A stretch of DNA of 64,000 nt from Epiperipatus broadwayi (Eukaryota > Onychophora > Udeonychophora > Euonychophora > Peripatidae): NCBI GenBank assembly GCA_028023455.1, contig JAQFVV010012422.1:9026337-9090336 (forward strand), in the 5' to 3' direction. The position numbers and the translations under genes were made by a program. Below are positions 1 through 12,775 of the stretch, one piece after another (position 1 is the first letter of the stretch; each line of letters starts with the position of its first letter). The notes below the pieces were generated by a model that ran no database searches, had not been told where the DNA came from, and worked only from the letters and a program-made list of their open reading frames with translations.

Positions 1-675
1 AACCTTAAATACTATTTCTAGATATGAGAAAATTTTGATACACAATATTAAGTTTTTGAAATTTTGAAGACATGTATTGAATGCAGACCCATGCGATTTT
101 GCAGTAGTGGTTCTTATAGTCGTTTGATTAAGACAGCAACTATTTTTTTGCCTCAAAGCAACTTCCTGCACAAGGTTATAAACATATGTTGAAAAAGCAT
201 TTGTGTAAATGATTATTGATGGGTAATACATTATCCTTGACATATGATTTTGCTAGAGAATTGATTAAATGTTCGATTTTTTATTTAAATTTTTTTATAT
301 TGCTGAATACATATCTGAAGTATTAAAATGAAAAGAATTGTCTGAACTCTGTCCTGTGTATGATTTGTCCATGTTAAATTGCAATTTATATTTGCTAGTG
401 TATTTAATTAAGATGTTTATCAAGGCTAGGATTTGTTTTTTAGACCTCAGAAAAACTGAAATGTCCATGTTCAGCCCTAGTAGATAAAATCCTTTTCAGT
501 GCTTCTGAATAAAAGGATCTATGTAAACAATGAAAAATGGGTATTTGAAGGGGGGCATGAATTATTGAATAATGAGGATTAAAAGCAGTTGAATTACTTT
601 CATTAAGAGTTAAGTTTTTTTTTAAGTAATCAATTATATATTTGATATATATTTTTAAAATCTTTTAAATTTCAG
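1..675 (+). other. Intron of the gp210-like gene (3' part)
   Basis: The window opens inside an intron. It ends at a good acceptor, a pyrimidine-rich stretch followed by TTTCAG at about 670-675. The sequence is AT-rich with no frame of note and no repeat I recognise. Its start lies before the window. Confidence 0.6.
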
Positions 676-814
676 ATTTTTATTCAATCCGTTGAAATGG
701 TTGAAGTGTCAATGGTCAATGTTCGTTACCTGACTAATGTTCCTAAAGAAAAACCAATTATCATGACAGTTATGCTTAAAGGAAAGAGTTCTGAAAAAAT
801 GAATAATGTTCAAG
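676..814 (+). CDS. gp210/NUP210-like nucleoporin, internal exon A
   Basis: This is the first of seven spliced coding blocks of a large nuclear pore membrane glycoprotein. It encodes 46 residues starting IFIQSVEMVEVSMVNVRYLT, in a beta-rich luminal style, and leaves one base for the next codon (phase 1). The acceptor is TTTCAG. The donor is CAAG|GTTTGT, which is weaker than the others because it has T at +3. The exon was called because it joins in frame with the exon at 8766: the split codon becomes Gly and the protein reads on. gp210 anchors in the pore membrane, with most of its mass in the perinuclear lumen. The family assignment rests on the whole seven-exon product, mainly its C-terminal architecture. 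The exon call is firmer than the name. Confidence 0.75.
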
Positions 815-1032
815 GTTTGTAGTATTTTTTATAACAATTCAGGTTGAATATATATGTGTGTGTATATATAAATATACATATGTATAATGAATCAGTAATT
901 AGTCTCCGTTTATCATTTGTAGAATAAAATGTAATCTTTATTGTCTCACAAATCATTAAGCATAAAAAGCTCATACTGATGCAACACTATTAATCAAGCA
1001 ATTTTGTAGTCTTCCTGGATTAGTAATTTTAT

Positions 1033-1067
1033 TAAACAGGCAAAACTCTCCATACAGTAGTAATTTT
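1033..1067 (+). repeat. Terminal fragment of a MITE-like family
   Basis: About 35 bp, containing the core AGGCAAAACTCTCCATACAG, match the outer end of the foldback element at 63504-63793 and, inverted, the end of the copy at 52500-52715. It is a solitary end with no partner nearby. The shared block also includes the preceding TTATTAAAC, so the true element edge may lie slightly further out. Confidence 0.5.
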
Positions 1068-1278
1068 GTTGGATTAAGAGAAGATAATAATCATTAAACA
1101 ATACACTTTTCTCCCTTCATTATAAATTTTCCATGACTTTAAAGTAGAGATTTAAAGATATATTAAATGTACATATTAAATTTCAATCCATTAACAACTT
1201 AGATGTATTAAACATTTGAATATATATATATATTATTGCAGCATTTTTCAGCAATCACAAAAAGTCAGCTTTCGATGT

Positions 1279-1371
1279 TGTTTAATCATGTTACTAACTC
1301 ACTGATGTTTGAGTTTGAGAGTGGCCTGCGTACTCACTATAACATTGGAGAGTTAATAACATGATTAAACA
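1279..1371. repeat. Short inverted repeat / hairpin
   Basis: Two 31-bp arms (1279-1309 and 1341-1371) are reverse complements apart from a few mismatches. The arms begin TGTTTAATCATGTTA and end TAACATGATTAAACA, around a 31-bp loop. It could be a very small MITE or a structured RNA element in the intron. No flanking duplication was seen. Confidence 0.6.
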
Positions 1372-2582
1372 GCACACATATCCAAGCTTCATTACCTTCT
1401 GATTGAGAATTACTAATGAAAACTGTGTTTTTAAATTATGTTATTAAACTAATCACAAAAAAATAAATACAAAATTATTGATTAGTTTTTTTTTTTTTTT
1501 TGCTAATTTATTTTATTGCATGTAAAAATTAATTGAAAATTATGTTAAACTGTTATTTTAAACATTTACACTATGATTTGTATATTAAATCTTTTTTTGT
1601 TGTTGTTGTTTTTGTACAGCATATTTATAGTAATTAAATATTTCTCCCTAATTATTATCCACCCACCCACCAATTCGCAATTATTATTTTTTTTGAAATA
1701 AATTGTTTGTCAGCTTATTTAACAATCCTTCTTTCTCACTTTCCCCCAATATTTCAGTTCAGTATAACATTTAATAATTTATGGTTTTTTAATTAAAATA
1801 AACTATAATAAATATTTTTTTTTTAAATCACTGTTTTAAAGTTTGCAGTTGCTATTTTTTAAGGAAAAATAAAATCATGAATTAAATAAAGGAGTTGGTA
1901 AATGTAGAAACATAGAATTAGACGTTTTAATGTACAAGTATTTATTGAAAAAAAAAAAAAATCCTTATTTTAAAATACATCTATATTGATAAATTTACTG
2001 TAATTTGTTTATTATTATATTTTAAAAGTCTAAACTCAATATTAGTTAAGTAGTGAATGTCATTTAAATAAATCTTAACTTGTGTTTGAAAAAATCCCAT
2101 GTAGTTTTTCCTGATTAGAAAATTTTCCAAAATACTGTTCCTGCACAAATGAGTTAAAAAACTGTAAATGAAGCTTTTTTTTTTGTGAATGTAATTTTGT
2201 GTTCAATTCTTTATCATACATTTGCTTATTTTATTTTTTTATGATATATTCATTTGATAATGTATAATTTTATTAAAATATATGTGACAATGATTGTGCA
2301 TGCATATATAACAATGTTGAAAGGCTTATGGGATAGTATTTAGTGCATCTGTCTGCTATGTCCACAATCTAACTTTTGTATTTAGGAAAGATAAAATTTG
2401 AAAATTTGTTCAGGCTCCAGATGCATTTAGATTCATTTTTTCAAGTTGTAAGCTTTTAGCAATCTTAGCCAGAAGATAAACATTTTTTTTTTGAAGGGAA
2501 GAGAGTATTTAATAATTTAATATTTTTTGTAAATTTTAACATTGTTGCTTTTTTTGACGGTGAATATTATAAATGATTTAAA

Positions 2583-3560
2583 GATTGGCCTATAGGTCTG
2601 CCTGTTGTTGCACAAGTTTGCAATTTTGTTTTGTTTACCTATGAGAATAGTATTTTAGATATGTATACTTTTAAAGACATTAAAATTTACAAAAGGTATG
2701 TGGATGATGTTTTTGTTTGTGGAAATACTAATACTATAAATTTGCTTGTAGAGGAGTTAAATAATTTGAATGGCTTGGAATGGACTAGTGAAAAGGAATG
2801 GGACAAAAGTATTAAATAATTGGATTTAAATATTACAAGAGATAATAGTATGTTAAGTTATAAATTAATAAACCATTTCAAAAAATGGGATATATCAATT
2901 GTGAATCAAAAGTATTAATTATGCATAAGATGGCAAGCGTTAGATCTTTTTTTGTTTTGTAATGAAAAATTATGTCGTTAGCCATGTGATAAATTAAAAA
3001 ATATGGAGATATTTGCCAAGGAATTGCTTGAAGTTGGTTATAAGATTGAGCAGATTAACAATACTTTATGTCAATTTAAAAAGAGTTATAATGATTTAAA
3101 GGTGTTGAAGATTGATAAAAAAGAATGGGATATCTATTTCATATATAAGAATGTGTTTAATGTTTCATTTTGTGTTACAAATAACAATAAGTTAATAAAT
3201 AATTCTAACAATGTTATACCTGTCAAGCAGAAAAGTAATGTTCTGCATCAAATTTTTTGTGGATGTAATCATATATAGGTGGATCGAGATGCAGTACTGA
3301 AAAAAAATTAAAGGAGCATGAATTATTATACAAGTGTGTGAAAAGTAAAAATAATAATGATTTAATGACTGCTTCAGTTTTCTTGGATCATTAAAAAGTC
3401 ATGTAAATATAAATTTAAGTTTGATATTGAAAGTGTTAAGATTCTTAATGAAAAGAGAAACCATAATAAAAGAAAATTTAAGGAGGCAATTTTAATGAAT
3501 AGAAATAAAATGAATATAATTAATAAACAAGCTGCTATTGTTAAAATTCGGATTTATGGG
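2583..3560 (+). mobile_element. Penelope-like retroelement fragment: RT C-terminal part plus GIY-YIG endonuclease
   Basis: This remnant carries the end of a Penelope-like polymerase. The first frame (about 2583-2819) reads DWPIGLPVVAQV..., a decayed form of the GxPxGP block, then YKRYVDDVFVCGN, the catalytic RT motif with its YVDD core. After one stop the frame goes on with LDLNITRDNSML, matching the family's leucine/aspartate block. A second frame (3003-3278) runs into CGCNHIYVG and, after a frameshift, KKKLKEHELLYK, the hallmark of a GIY-YIG nuclease. It ends with FKFDIESVKILNEKRN and FKEA, the C-terminal block seen after GIY-YIG in this family. Stops and frameshifts show it is dead. The 5' half is missing. 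It is in the same orientation as the host gene. Confidence 0.8.
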
Positions 3561-4325
3561 ATTTGAGTTCATGACATTTGCTTCTGTTTTGTTTTTGAAT
3601 TTAAAGGCAGTTGAGAAGGGTTAAGGAATTAACTGAAAGTACTTCTGTGGATTGAAAGATTTTATATAATAGTTAATTAACAATATATTTATTATTTTTA
3701 TTGTTATTACAATAGTTTTTAATAAACAGACATTTTATTTGTGTTACATTTATATATACTGAACAATGATAAGGATATGTGTAAGAGGTTATTGTCTAGG
3801 CTAACTGATTGATAAGTGCTGGTTTAGCAGAAAGTGTGCATCTTGGGTCTTTTGTCACATGTTTTGCACCACTCAACAAGGTGTTAAAAGTGGATAGAAA
3901 CTAGTCCTTATCTTGTGTGAGAATGGTGTAGTGAAAATTACACTACAGGAAATTTTTCATTAAGAGAGGGTACTTATTATTTTTTTTTAAGTAAAAGAAA
4001 AAAGATTAGAGGATTTATTTAAATTTTCTCATATTTTGTTATCTTTCAAAATAGAGTGCTGTCTTTGTGCCTTTTTAAATTTTTTTTGATTACTGTCTTT
4101 AGAAAGTATCATAAAAAAGTAATGCATTCTAAATTAGTAATATAGATTGTATTTTGGCTATAGCGATGACATTTAATAATATATTGGAAGTTTATAAACT
4201 GAAGTTTCATTGGTCTTTGTGAGAATATTTGCCATCTTTACATTTGTAGTATTTAATGCTGAAAATCCCATTAGAAATATATAAGAAAAGATATTATACA
4301 AATGATGAATGGAAGATTCTAAATC

Positions 4326-4410
4326 AGGGGTGGGTTAACTATGGTCCACAGACTATATACAGTTGATAACTGCAATTATTTATATGGCCTGTGTACGAAT
4401 AAAATCTTTT
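4326..4410 (+). mobile_element. hAT-like left end, truncated
   Basis: The sequence CAGGGGTGGGTTAACTATGG followed by TCCACAGAC resembles hAT-superfamily termini of the CAGGGGTGG class, also seen in the elements at 7306 and 59832. No matching right end ending CCACCCCTG was found downstream, so only one end survives. Confidence 0.4.
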
Positions 4411-6340
4411 TTTTTTTCAAATAAATTACCACAAAAAATATTAAATTATATGAACAAGCAAAAACATGTTAGTACCATGTGAGAAGTCTAAATGTCATGA
4501 AAATTTTTTAAAATAGAAAGTCAGTTTCCAGCATAATCGCAATACTTTCATCTGCTGTGGGTACCTCATCTATCAGAAAACATTTTTTAATGTGTACCCT
4601 ACTAGAGATCTTATAGAAGTCTGTGTGCTCATAATCAGAAAAATATGCTCACATCTGTTTTAAATACATCATACCAAGAAAGCCAAAACACACAATCTCA
4701 TTTTCACATAAGAATTCTACATTGGTATAGTATTTAATTTTTCATAAGATTGTTTTTTTAATGATACTTTTATTTCAATGTCCCAAATTTATATCACATG
4801 ATATTTATCTCTCAATAAATTTTTTTCATTAAAATTTCAATATTGTGTTTTTTTATTAGAGGATTGCTTTTGATTTGAGTGGTTATGTTGATTTAGCAAT
4901 CACTTTTTCTATTGGGATAAATTCAATAATGTAGATTAGGGGAATATCTAAGATTGAAATGTAACAAACCTGCCACAGTTTTATAGAAATTTCTGCTGAA
5001 TCAAGAAAAATGTTGTCATCGTCACCCCCCTCCCCAATCTACTAAGTGTGCAAAAAAAAAAAGAGTCATGTTGAGAAGTGATGAAAAATATCTGAGTTTG
5101 TTCAAGTTTTCATTGAATTATCCCAAACATTTATTGCAAGTTAACAATTTGTTGCTGGGTTTTTTTTTATGAGGAAAAATATTCTGCCAATTCTCAGCAC
5201 CTAATATTGCTAATCATAACTTCTCATCTATTAATTTTTTGTATCAGTCTGTATCAAAACTAAATGAAAAAAAACATGAAAGAATTATAAAAATCAAATT
5301 ACTCTCAAATTATTATAGAAGCTGTAATTTCATACCTTAGTAAAATATTTAATAACTTTCATAATTTGTAATTGTTGTCAGAAAACTTGACAATGGTGAG
5401 GTCTAAAAGATTATGATGCAGCAAAATTACAAAATGATTATGTAATTAGAAACAGACAAAGTTAGTAGTAAACCTCTATTGTCTCCATTCATAGAAAACT
5501 TAATTCCAAATATAATGTATATATGAAATTTAATCTTGTATTGTCTAAATAATAAGAAAATTAAGTGTAATTTAAAAAAGACATCTCTTCATAAAATATC
5601 TGTATGCAAGTGTAGTGTGTTTTTTATGAAAGAGTTTCATACATTTGTAGTAGCACTATTTTCAGTAAGAAATGTTAACGAAAAGAAAAAAACCGATGTT
5701 AATTTCTTAGTCCCATAATTTAAAAAAGAATTATGAAAAATAAGAAAACTGCTTCGAGAAATAAACATAATTTTATACATTTAAATAAAACCAAAAACAG
5801 GCACAAGAATGTCTATCAAATCATAAGAATTTTTTTTTGAAAGCATTAAATAATTAAATATAGTCAAAAAAAGAGTTATATACTGTAAGTATATAAGAAT
5901 CTGTTGTAGTTTTTGTATAACATGTAATAAGTAATTTTTTATCAATTCATCATTGATATTTACTTTTAATATATTATAGAAATAGGTTGTGGTTTTTGTC
6001 ATTCACATATAATTGTTATCTATTATAGTTGGCTATGGTTAAATATAGAATAATAGAAAGCATACCCTGTAATGTAATTTACTTTTACAAAGCTTAAAAA
6101 GTAAAAATCATTTAACTGTTACTAATTTTTTTTATATATAAAATAGCAACTTTTTACTGAGCAATTTGTATTTATCTTTCAATAAATACGTAAATGATTA
6201 TTAATCATTTTTCATTTGGTAAAAATTACTATACTGTATTTTTTAAAACTTTAGATACAGATTTAAAATTTTTTTGGAGTTCCGATTTTTTAGGACACAA
6301 TAATCTTCATCTTGTAACTGTTCACCTTTTTATAATTATA

Positions 6341-6900
6341 CATGAGGGAATCCAAAAATAACTGGAATTTTGTAATAAAAAATTGTATATTTATTTTTAG
6401 TTGTTATAAATCGAATCAATTTAAAAATTATAGTCTTTTTAATGTAATGCACCAGTCTAACCCAGTTTGTCACTCTTCGAAATAGTCCAAAAAACCTTGC
6501 AAAGTTATGCGTTTTAATGCCTCTAACACCCCCTCCCTAAGTCCACAAAAAAGAAATTGACATTATTTTATTTGAGAGATTAAAAAAAAAAAAATTGCAC
6601 AAAGGCAGGTCGAGCGAATATGGCTGATAGATAAGCTGGGTCATGCTGAATTTAATTAAAAAGTGTTTTGCACTCAAAGCTTTGAGAGATGATACTTGGT
6701 GGGAGTGGAGTATGCATTGTTTTCTTTGCCACAAAATGAGATGTTTAAGTTTTACCGCAGCGCATGGATGTTTCAGAACTTGCAGACAAAATGCCTACTG
6801 TTATGAACTAAATTTGAGACAAAAATGGCATTTGCATAAAAAAAAAATCAGGATTGTTTTGACTTTGGATTGCACTTGTGATGCTTTTTAGGGACGTGGC
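6341..6900 (-). mobile_element. mariner-like transposon, 3' half (transposase pseudogene, - strand)
   Basis: The left edge carries the inverted terminal repeat GAGGGAATCCAAAAATAACT, which matches the right edge of the copy at 13080-13530. On the - strand the frame 6537-6734 reads KALSAKHFLIKFSMTQL then YSLDLPLCNFFFFN, a clear relative of the mariner block around YSPDLAPCDFFLFP. Further on, about 6400-6530 (-) reads ALKRITLQGFLDYFEEWQTG, the transposase C terminus. Frameshifts and stops are frequent. The 5' half and second terminal repeat are not recognisable, so it is truncated or too decayed on the right. Confidence 0.7.
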
Positions 6901-7305
6901 AAAGTTAACATTTCAATTAAACTATTTATAAACTTGTGTTTTTATGAGATTGTCTTGCTTATAATCTCTTATTACAACTTTTTTCTTTGTTGTATTCTGT
7001 AAATGAAAACAGAATTTCACATTGTCAAACTTTTCAGCTATTATAAAAAAATTGACAAATACACGAAATGCATTTTACAAAAAAATTTGCTACATGATCC
7101 TACGCTTTCACACTGCTTTATGTCATTTGACAGATTAATACAAAATTGGGCCTGCAAGAAATATGTCGCAGCAGAAGTATATACTACAACAGGCTTGCAA
7201 ACCAGAGAACGATCTATTTTTGGGTCTCTTTTTATGTACCATGATCTTACATTTTTAAAAATATAATTCTTGCAAGATTTTCCATTTAAACATATGACTG
7301 TAGAT

Positions 7306-8349
7306 CAAGGATGGGAACCTTTTTACTGTCAAGAACTATTGGTGTTTTTATAATTTTCAAGGGTCATACAAAATTCTCAACTTATAAATAAGCCTGCTAT
7401 ATTTCATTAAAAAAAAATCTCTAATCGTTAATGCTGGGCAATCTTTTCATGTGACAGGCCAATTTCAACTTTCCCTTTTAAATGGGCCATAATTTTTTTC
7501 TGAATTAAAAATTAAATAATATTGTTACATTTAATTACAATTTTTCCGATTTCCCTTGAACCTATCTTCATGATATACTTAAATTTCTTCATATATTTTG
7601 GATAAGTTAATTCTATAGCAGCTAGAATGCAATCTTCTATAATTTCCTCTTCAGAAAATCTTTTTTTTTTTTTTTAAATAACTTGTTCTTGCCAAATTTT
7701 CTGACTTTTTTGTTTTTTTTATAAAACATAACAATTGCTTGTTGAAGCCCTTTTTCAAATTTTCTATTTAGTATTCCTTTGTTCCCAAATAATTTTATTG
7801 TAGTCAGAATATTCTGATAAATAGTGTCTTTTAACAAATACTTTGCAGACATATGCCCATTGATTTACTATTTTTTTGTATTAAAAAATATGCACTTCTC
7901 CATTTTTTCTTGCAAATGTGCAATTTTCTTTGCTAATTTTTTTTTTTTATCTTACTCCATATAACCATTCTAATAAGAAAAAAAAAAGAAAATAAATGCA
8001 AAATAATAAAATGAAGTAAAATTCTAGTTTTATTTTTGCTAGTTATACTTTCGTCTGTGAAAATCATTATACAAACAAAATGTTCTCAATGTCATAGATT
8101 AAATCAGTAGTTAGATAGACCACATAATACAGATAATTTGCTAGAATATTGCACTTCTGTTAGAATAAAATAAAATTATTAAAAAAAATTGGAGAGGGAG
8201 AAAGTTTAAGTTATATTGTACTATGTGCATTGTTTAATAGAAATTTATACACTACATTTTATATTTGTTTGTGAAAATGTCTGGGGGGCCCAGATAGAGA
8301 GCTTTTAAGAGCCAGACTTGATCTATGGGTCATAGGTTTTCCACCCCTA
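7306..8349. mobile_element. Decayed non-autonomous hAT element
   Basis: The left end CAAGGATGGGAACCTTTTTA and the right end, GGTCATAGGTTTTCCACCCCTA, are inverted versions of the CAGGGGTGG class of hAT termini. The 8 bp outside each end are CTGTAGAT and TTGCAGAC. They agree at five positions, and all three differences are transitions, as expected for an old target-site duplication. The interior (about 1 kb) has no recognisable transposase; a 71-codon lysine-rich frame at 7637-7852 (-) is probably chance. Age and AT content limit certainty. Confidence 0.5.
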
Positions 8350-8765
8350 TTGCAGACATTGAAAAACTTTGCTAATGGTTTTTAAAATAAATTTTAATCC
8401 AACCAGGTCTTTTTAGGAAGACCCAAGTCTTACATATTGAATGTACATTGTAGAAATTTACTGAAAAAAGTGTTTAATTTTTAGCATCATATATTCGCAA
8501 CAATTGTTTTTTAATAATTAAAAGTATAGGTGACATTTAGAAAATTATATGTGATTTGGCTTAAGGAGATAAAGAGATATATGATTGAATCACCTTTTAA
8601 TTCCCATTTGAATTTGATGTAATTATTTTACAGCCATTTTAATTTAATGAAATATTGAACAAATTTTGCCAAAGATTTTATAAACCATAAGTAGAACACT
8701 TTTTTCAAATTTCAGATTTTTTATTGATCTTTTTAAATGTACATTTCATTATTTTTCCAATTTAG

Positions 8766-8915
8766 GAAAAAATTGCTCATCGACTCTTATGGATATGGAT
8801 CACTTTTATGATGCTATTCCACCATTTTCTTGTTTTCTTGAATTTCATTCCTCTGAATCTGATATTGATGAAGTAGATGTATTTGTTGTATCTCCAGGAT
8901 TTGATAAAAATACAG
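8766..8915 (+). CDS. gp210/NUP210-like nucleoporin, exon B
   Basis: This 150-nt exon has acceptor TTTAG and donor ACAG|GTAAGA, phase 1 at both ends. It encodes GKNCSSTLMDMDHFYDAIPP and continues to VVSPGFDKNTG. It includes an N-x-S glycosylation sequon (NCS), consistent with a luminal position. Because the exon length is a multiple of three, it could be skipped without breaking the frame. It is separated from the next exon by only 94 bp. Confidence 0.8.
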
Positions 8916-9009
8916 GTAAGAAATAGTCTGTTAGATTATTTTATTTTTTGATATCTTAATTTTTATTTATTGTTTTTAATTGTTTAATTTTCTACTTCTA
9001 TTTTTTTAG
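8916..9009 (+). other. Short intron (94 bp)
   Basis: GTAAGA donor and TTTTTTTAG acceptor. This is the only short intron in the window; all the others exceed 5 kb. It contains no insertion. Confidence 0.8.
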
Positions 9010-9260
9010 GACTTTACTTTTGTAAAATATATCAATTAGACAATAATATTTCTCAAACACTGAGCACATTCCAAACAGACATTACTCTCCAAGCTATAGT
9101 TCGAGTTCAAGAAGGCCAAGAGGAAGTAAAGAGCAACACTATTACTGTACCATTTATTCCTGCTTTCTATGTTCACACTTCCGAATTACACCTCAGCAAT
9201 TTGCAACCACTTTCTTCAATTGTGATTTCCGGCTTACCAGAAGTTGTTCAAAATCTTAAA
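9010..9260 (+). CDS. gp210/NUP210-like nucleoporin, exon C
   Basis: This is the longest exon here (251 nt). It enters in phase 1 and leaves in phase 0 (CTTAAA|GTAATA). The product runs LYFCKIYQLDNNISQTLSTF to VISGLPEVVQNLK. Features seen are an NIS glycosylation sequon, alternating hydrophobic residues typical of beta-sandwich (Ig-like) repeats, and no membrane segment. The family has many such luminal repeats. The frame stays open beyond the donor for 44 codons, which produces a spurious longer frame up to 9392; joining to 24907 gives the coherent protein. Confidence 0.8.
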
Positions 9261-11099
9261 GTAATATTTTGTTATAGTTATTCATTTTATTGTTTTGATA
9301 GATATATATTTCTCTTTTGCTCTATTTTAAAGGAAATGGAAAAGGTTTTTGTAATTGATAGCAGTTACATCTGCATTAGTGCTTTTTTTTAAAAATAATT
9401 TATCATGACTATGTCAGAAATATTTTATATTTAATTTTAAATTGATGTATAAGTTCATTAACTACTCGTTAACAAACAGACCAGTCAATCATTTTCGTCA
9501 GTAATATATTCTTAAAACTGATTTTATGCTAAAACAATCAGCTCTCATAATGAAATTATTTCACATAATAAATAATAATCTTCAGTTAACTTATGAGCCC
9601 ACAGTTAAATCCTTCAAACATAAAATATTAAAACTTTTTCCATATAAATACCAAACTGATTAAATTTTAACTTACCATTAGATTTAAATATGTAATATTT
9701 TAAAAACTGTTGTGATTATCAACAAAGTGCTAATATGGAAATTCGCAAAGCTTGAGAGAGAACGTGAAAAGAAGTGCATTATGGAAGGTGCAATGTATCT
9801 GTTTAATGTTTGTATGCAGTTAATAGTGATTACATGTCAGTAATTGAAAGCACTTTTGCAATATATTAACTATGGTTTATTTATTACATACATGTATAAT
9901 GTTAAACCGCATTTTATATCAGTCACTAATTATTTTGTGTGTGTGAAGAAACATGCTGCAATTAATTATACAATTTAACATTTTTATTTTTAACTAAGCA
10001 TTGTGATTTGGTGATTAATATAACTGCCTAATATCCAAATTTAAAATTCAGAGTAATTTTTTTTTTTATGGAAAGTACTTAGGACATTATGTTGAAAAGA
10101 CCAAACTGTGAGTTCATAAAATCAACCGAAGAGCAATATTTTTTTACCAAACAATTGTATTGAAAGATCTGATGGAGCTAGTAGGAATATTTTACCTGTG
10201 AATTAAATCAGGGTTTTGTAAACACAGATAGTAAGTACATTTATTAATTAATTTGTAATAATCAAATTAATAAGATTATATATGTATATATTAAAATGAA
10301 GGTTTTCATAGATGATAGGTGTAAATATAGTTTTCAGCTTCATCTGTGTATTTGAATGTCGCTAGTGTAATACCACCGATGTTTTGGTGGAATGAAATTC
10401 AACTGAAATATTGATGCTATTAAATCAATTTCCAAGTTTTTATATAGTTTCTTGAAAAGTGAATAATATTGGAATCCTATACAATATACTTTTTTAGTAC
10501 AGTAATAAATCAATAGAGAAAGGGATAACCTTATGACTGTTTCATTATTGACTGAGAAATGATGACATTTACAAATTTAAATTTTTTATTGAGTATTTTT
10601 TTTTTTCAAATGTTGGATGAGATTTTACTCATATAGGATGACTGCTTATGCACAAACACAACACCATAAATATTATTGGCCAGAATAGTAGACAATTTAC
10701 ATATAGTAAGATTCAAGCTTCTTGATAGTTAATTAGTGATTAGCAAATTATGATCTTGATAAGGACCATTGTTTTGTTTTCGTAATGAGTTAATATATAA
10801 GCAGAATATTTTGATAATTACTGACAAGTGATAAAAGATTTTGCGATAAATATGATTTGTTATATATCACTTTCTTTTTGTGGCTAGTAAGCCTGTTGAA
10901 GAATATTGTGTTCTCAAATTGGACCAGTAGTCGATAAATGATATCACATTATACATTTTATGTAAAAGTCAAGGAAGACAATCAAAATCAAGTAAGTTGA
11001 GGCAGTACTGTCCTATAATTGGAGACAAGTATAAGTGTCATAGTGATATCATAATTATCTTCTGATCGAAATTGCTTTTTATAATAATATAACAAAATA

Positions 11100-11102
<3 letters not shown>

Positions 11103-11130
<28 letters not shown>

Positions 11131-11182
11131 CCTTCCCTTTTTTTTTTTTTTTTTTTTTTTAATTAATTTTTTTTTTTTTTTT
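11103..11182. repeat. Interrupted poly-T block
   Basis: Three long T runs (roughly 28, 23 and 20) are separated by a short C-containing spacer and AATTAA. On the - strand it reads as poly-A and creates an artificial poly-lysine frame. It may be a retroposon poly-A tail on the - strand, but no body was recognised to its left. Run lengths are likely to be unreliable in assembly. Confidence 0.7.
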
Positions 11183-11834
11183 ATTTTTTTACCCCTTTTT
11201 CTGAAGAGGGGAAGGGGAATTTGTATACAAAAATATGTCATTACAATTTTAAATATATATAATAATATACTTTACGAAATCTCAAGACTACCAAGCCTCA
11301 TAATCATCATAGTTTTGACATTGAAAACTAATATTATTTATCAACTTTAAAACCATCAAACAAATGTGAAAAAACAATGTCATGGCTCATAGCAGCTGTG
11401 AAAACGAGTTAAGACATAGTTTTATTTATCCAGTTATCAAGGTTTAAATTATTGAATAATTATTAATTTTGAAATTACAATATCTACATGCTTGTTGCAT
11501 ATAATAGTTTTTGAGATTTTATATACATTAAGATGAGAACATCTCTGATAACTTTTAAACAATATGCGATTAACCAAGCTGTAATATAATACATATGCAT
11601 TTAATTGTCATTACTTGGATAGTACATGCATGATTGTGAAAGAACGGTCTTTTTAGCTTCTGTCTTTTAATAATTATTTCACCATATTTAAACTCTAGTT
11701 CTAGAGTTTATATTAAGAAGTTGTTTTTTTCCCTTGTTTTTTTAATTTTTTGAAGCATTTTAACTTAAACACAAGTTCTAAATTTTTACTTAAGGGTCTG
11801 CATTTAATGGATTATACCAAAGTAAGATTACAAA

Positions 11835-11951
11835 TTTTCAGTCTGTTAAAGTGTATGTTAATGTGAGCAAGATTATTTTAAAGCTGAGGCTATTTTCAGT
11901 CTATAAAAGTATATGTTAATGTGAGCAAGATTATTTTAAAGCTGAGGCTAT
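11835..11951 (+). repeat. 58-bp tandem duplication
   Basis: Two adjacent copies (11835-11892 and 11893-11951), each starting TTTTCAGTCT and ending AGCTGAGGCTA, differ at only a few positions. The high identity points to a recent local duplication. Confidence 0.85.
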
Positions 11952-12739
11952 TTGTGTTAATTAAGAACAGTGTCTGCTCATTATTGCAAGATTGTACATT
12001 TATTGTGCATCCCTTAAATGAGTATGGAATGCTTTTTGCTGTAGATCTAATTCTTTTTTTATTTTGGTTATAATTCTTTGACCTTTATCTTTGTGCCTTA
12101 CCTCTTGCACTACCCAGGTCAGTTTCAAATTGATTCTTTTTGCTAGTTGGAGGTTATTTGTATTACGTTATAAATATTGTCTTTTTTACTTGGCAATAAT
12201 ATAAATTATATTTTGGACTTATTAATCCATCTTCTGTTATTCGGCTATTTCATATATGATTTTACATATGCTATAATTGCCACATTTATGCATGCACATA
12301 TTTGGATAGTCATATTCCCCAAACTTGGCTTTCTGACATGATTATTAATACTAATTAATAAAAGGAAAATTTTGGGTACATCCCTTTTACTATTAGATAT
12401 CTGATATTTATCATTCTTTAATTTTATGTAAATATTGATCTGTTTATTCATGCTTCTTTTATTTGAATCTTCTTATCCTTGAAATGATCCAAACTGACTT
12501 AATTTTAGTGTTTAAAAATTATAAGATAGATACATAAGAAAAAATGTAATAACAATAAAATGGTAATATTCAAGAGAAGAATTAGAGATATTTTGATTTA
12601 AAAAACGTAAAACACATAAATAAATTTATAAAAGAAATGATGTAAATAGGCTTTTTATGAGTTTGTATTCAAAAATTAAATTTCAGAATTATGATGTAAT
12701 AAAAAAATATTGGAAAATTTAATTTTAAAAGAATGATTC

Positions 12740-12775
12740 TATGGGATTCGAACCAGAAGCCCAATACCAGATTCC
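12740..12775 (-). repeat. Possible tRNA-derived SINE remnant (B-box only)
   Basis: On the - strand, GGTTCGAATCCC at 12743-12754 is a perfect RNA polymerase III B-box. No convincing A-box or cloverleaf could be drawn upstream, so this is only a hint of a SINE or tRNA pseudogene. Confidence 0.25.

Larger units (their letters stand above)
815..8765 (+). other. Intron, ~8 kb, filled with TE debris
   Basis: The intron contains a MITE end (1033-1067), a short hairpin (1279-1371), a Penelope-like fragment (2583-3560), a hAT left end (4326), a mariner 3' half (6341-6900) and a decayed hAT (7306-8349). The pieces 1372-2580, 3561-4320 and 4400-6340 are AT-rich with poly-A/T runs, and I see nothing else in them. 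An 87-codon open frame at 7003-7266 (+) lies just before the hAT and matches nothing I know. Confidence 0.6.

Noticed and set aside
7003-7266. 87-codon + strand frame
   Set aside because: It has no recognisable domain and is neighboured by mariner and hAT debris. The - strand may hold decayed mariner N-terminal sequence (VKFCFHLQNT), but that match is too weak to claim.
9201-9392. 62-codon frame starting MQPLSSIVISGLPEV
   Set aside because: Its first part is exon C of the gp210-like gene; the rest is read-through into the intron past the donor at 9261.
11038-11241. Poly-lysine frame on the - strand
   Set aside because: It is the translation of an interrupted poly-T tract, with no other protein-like features.
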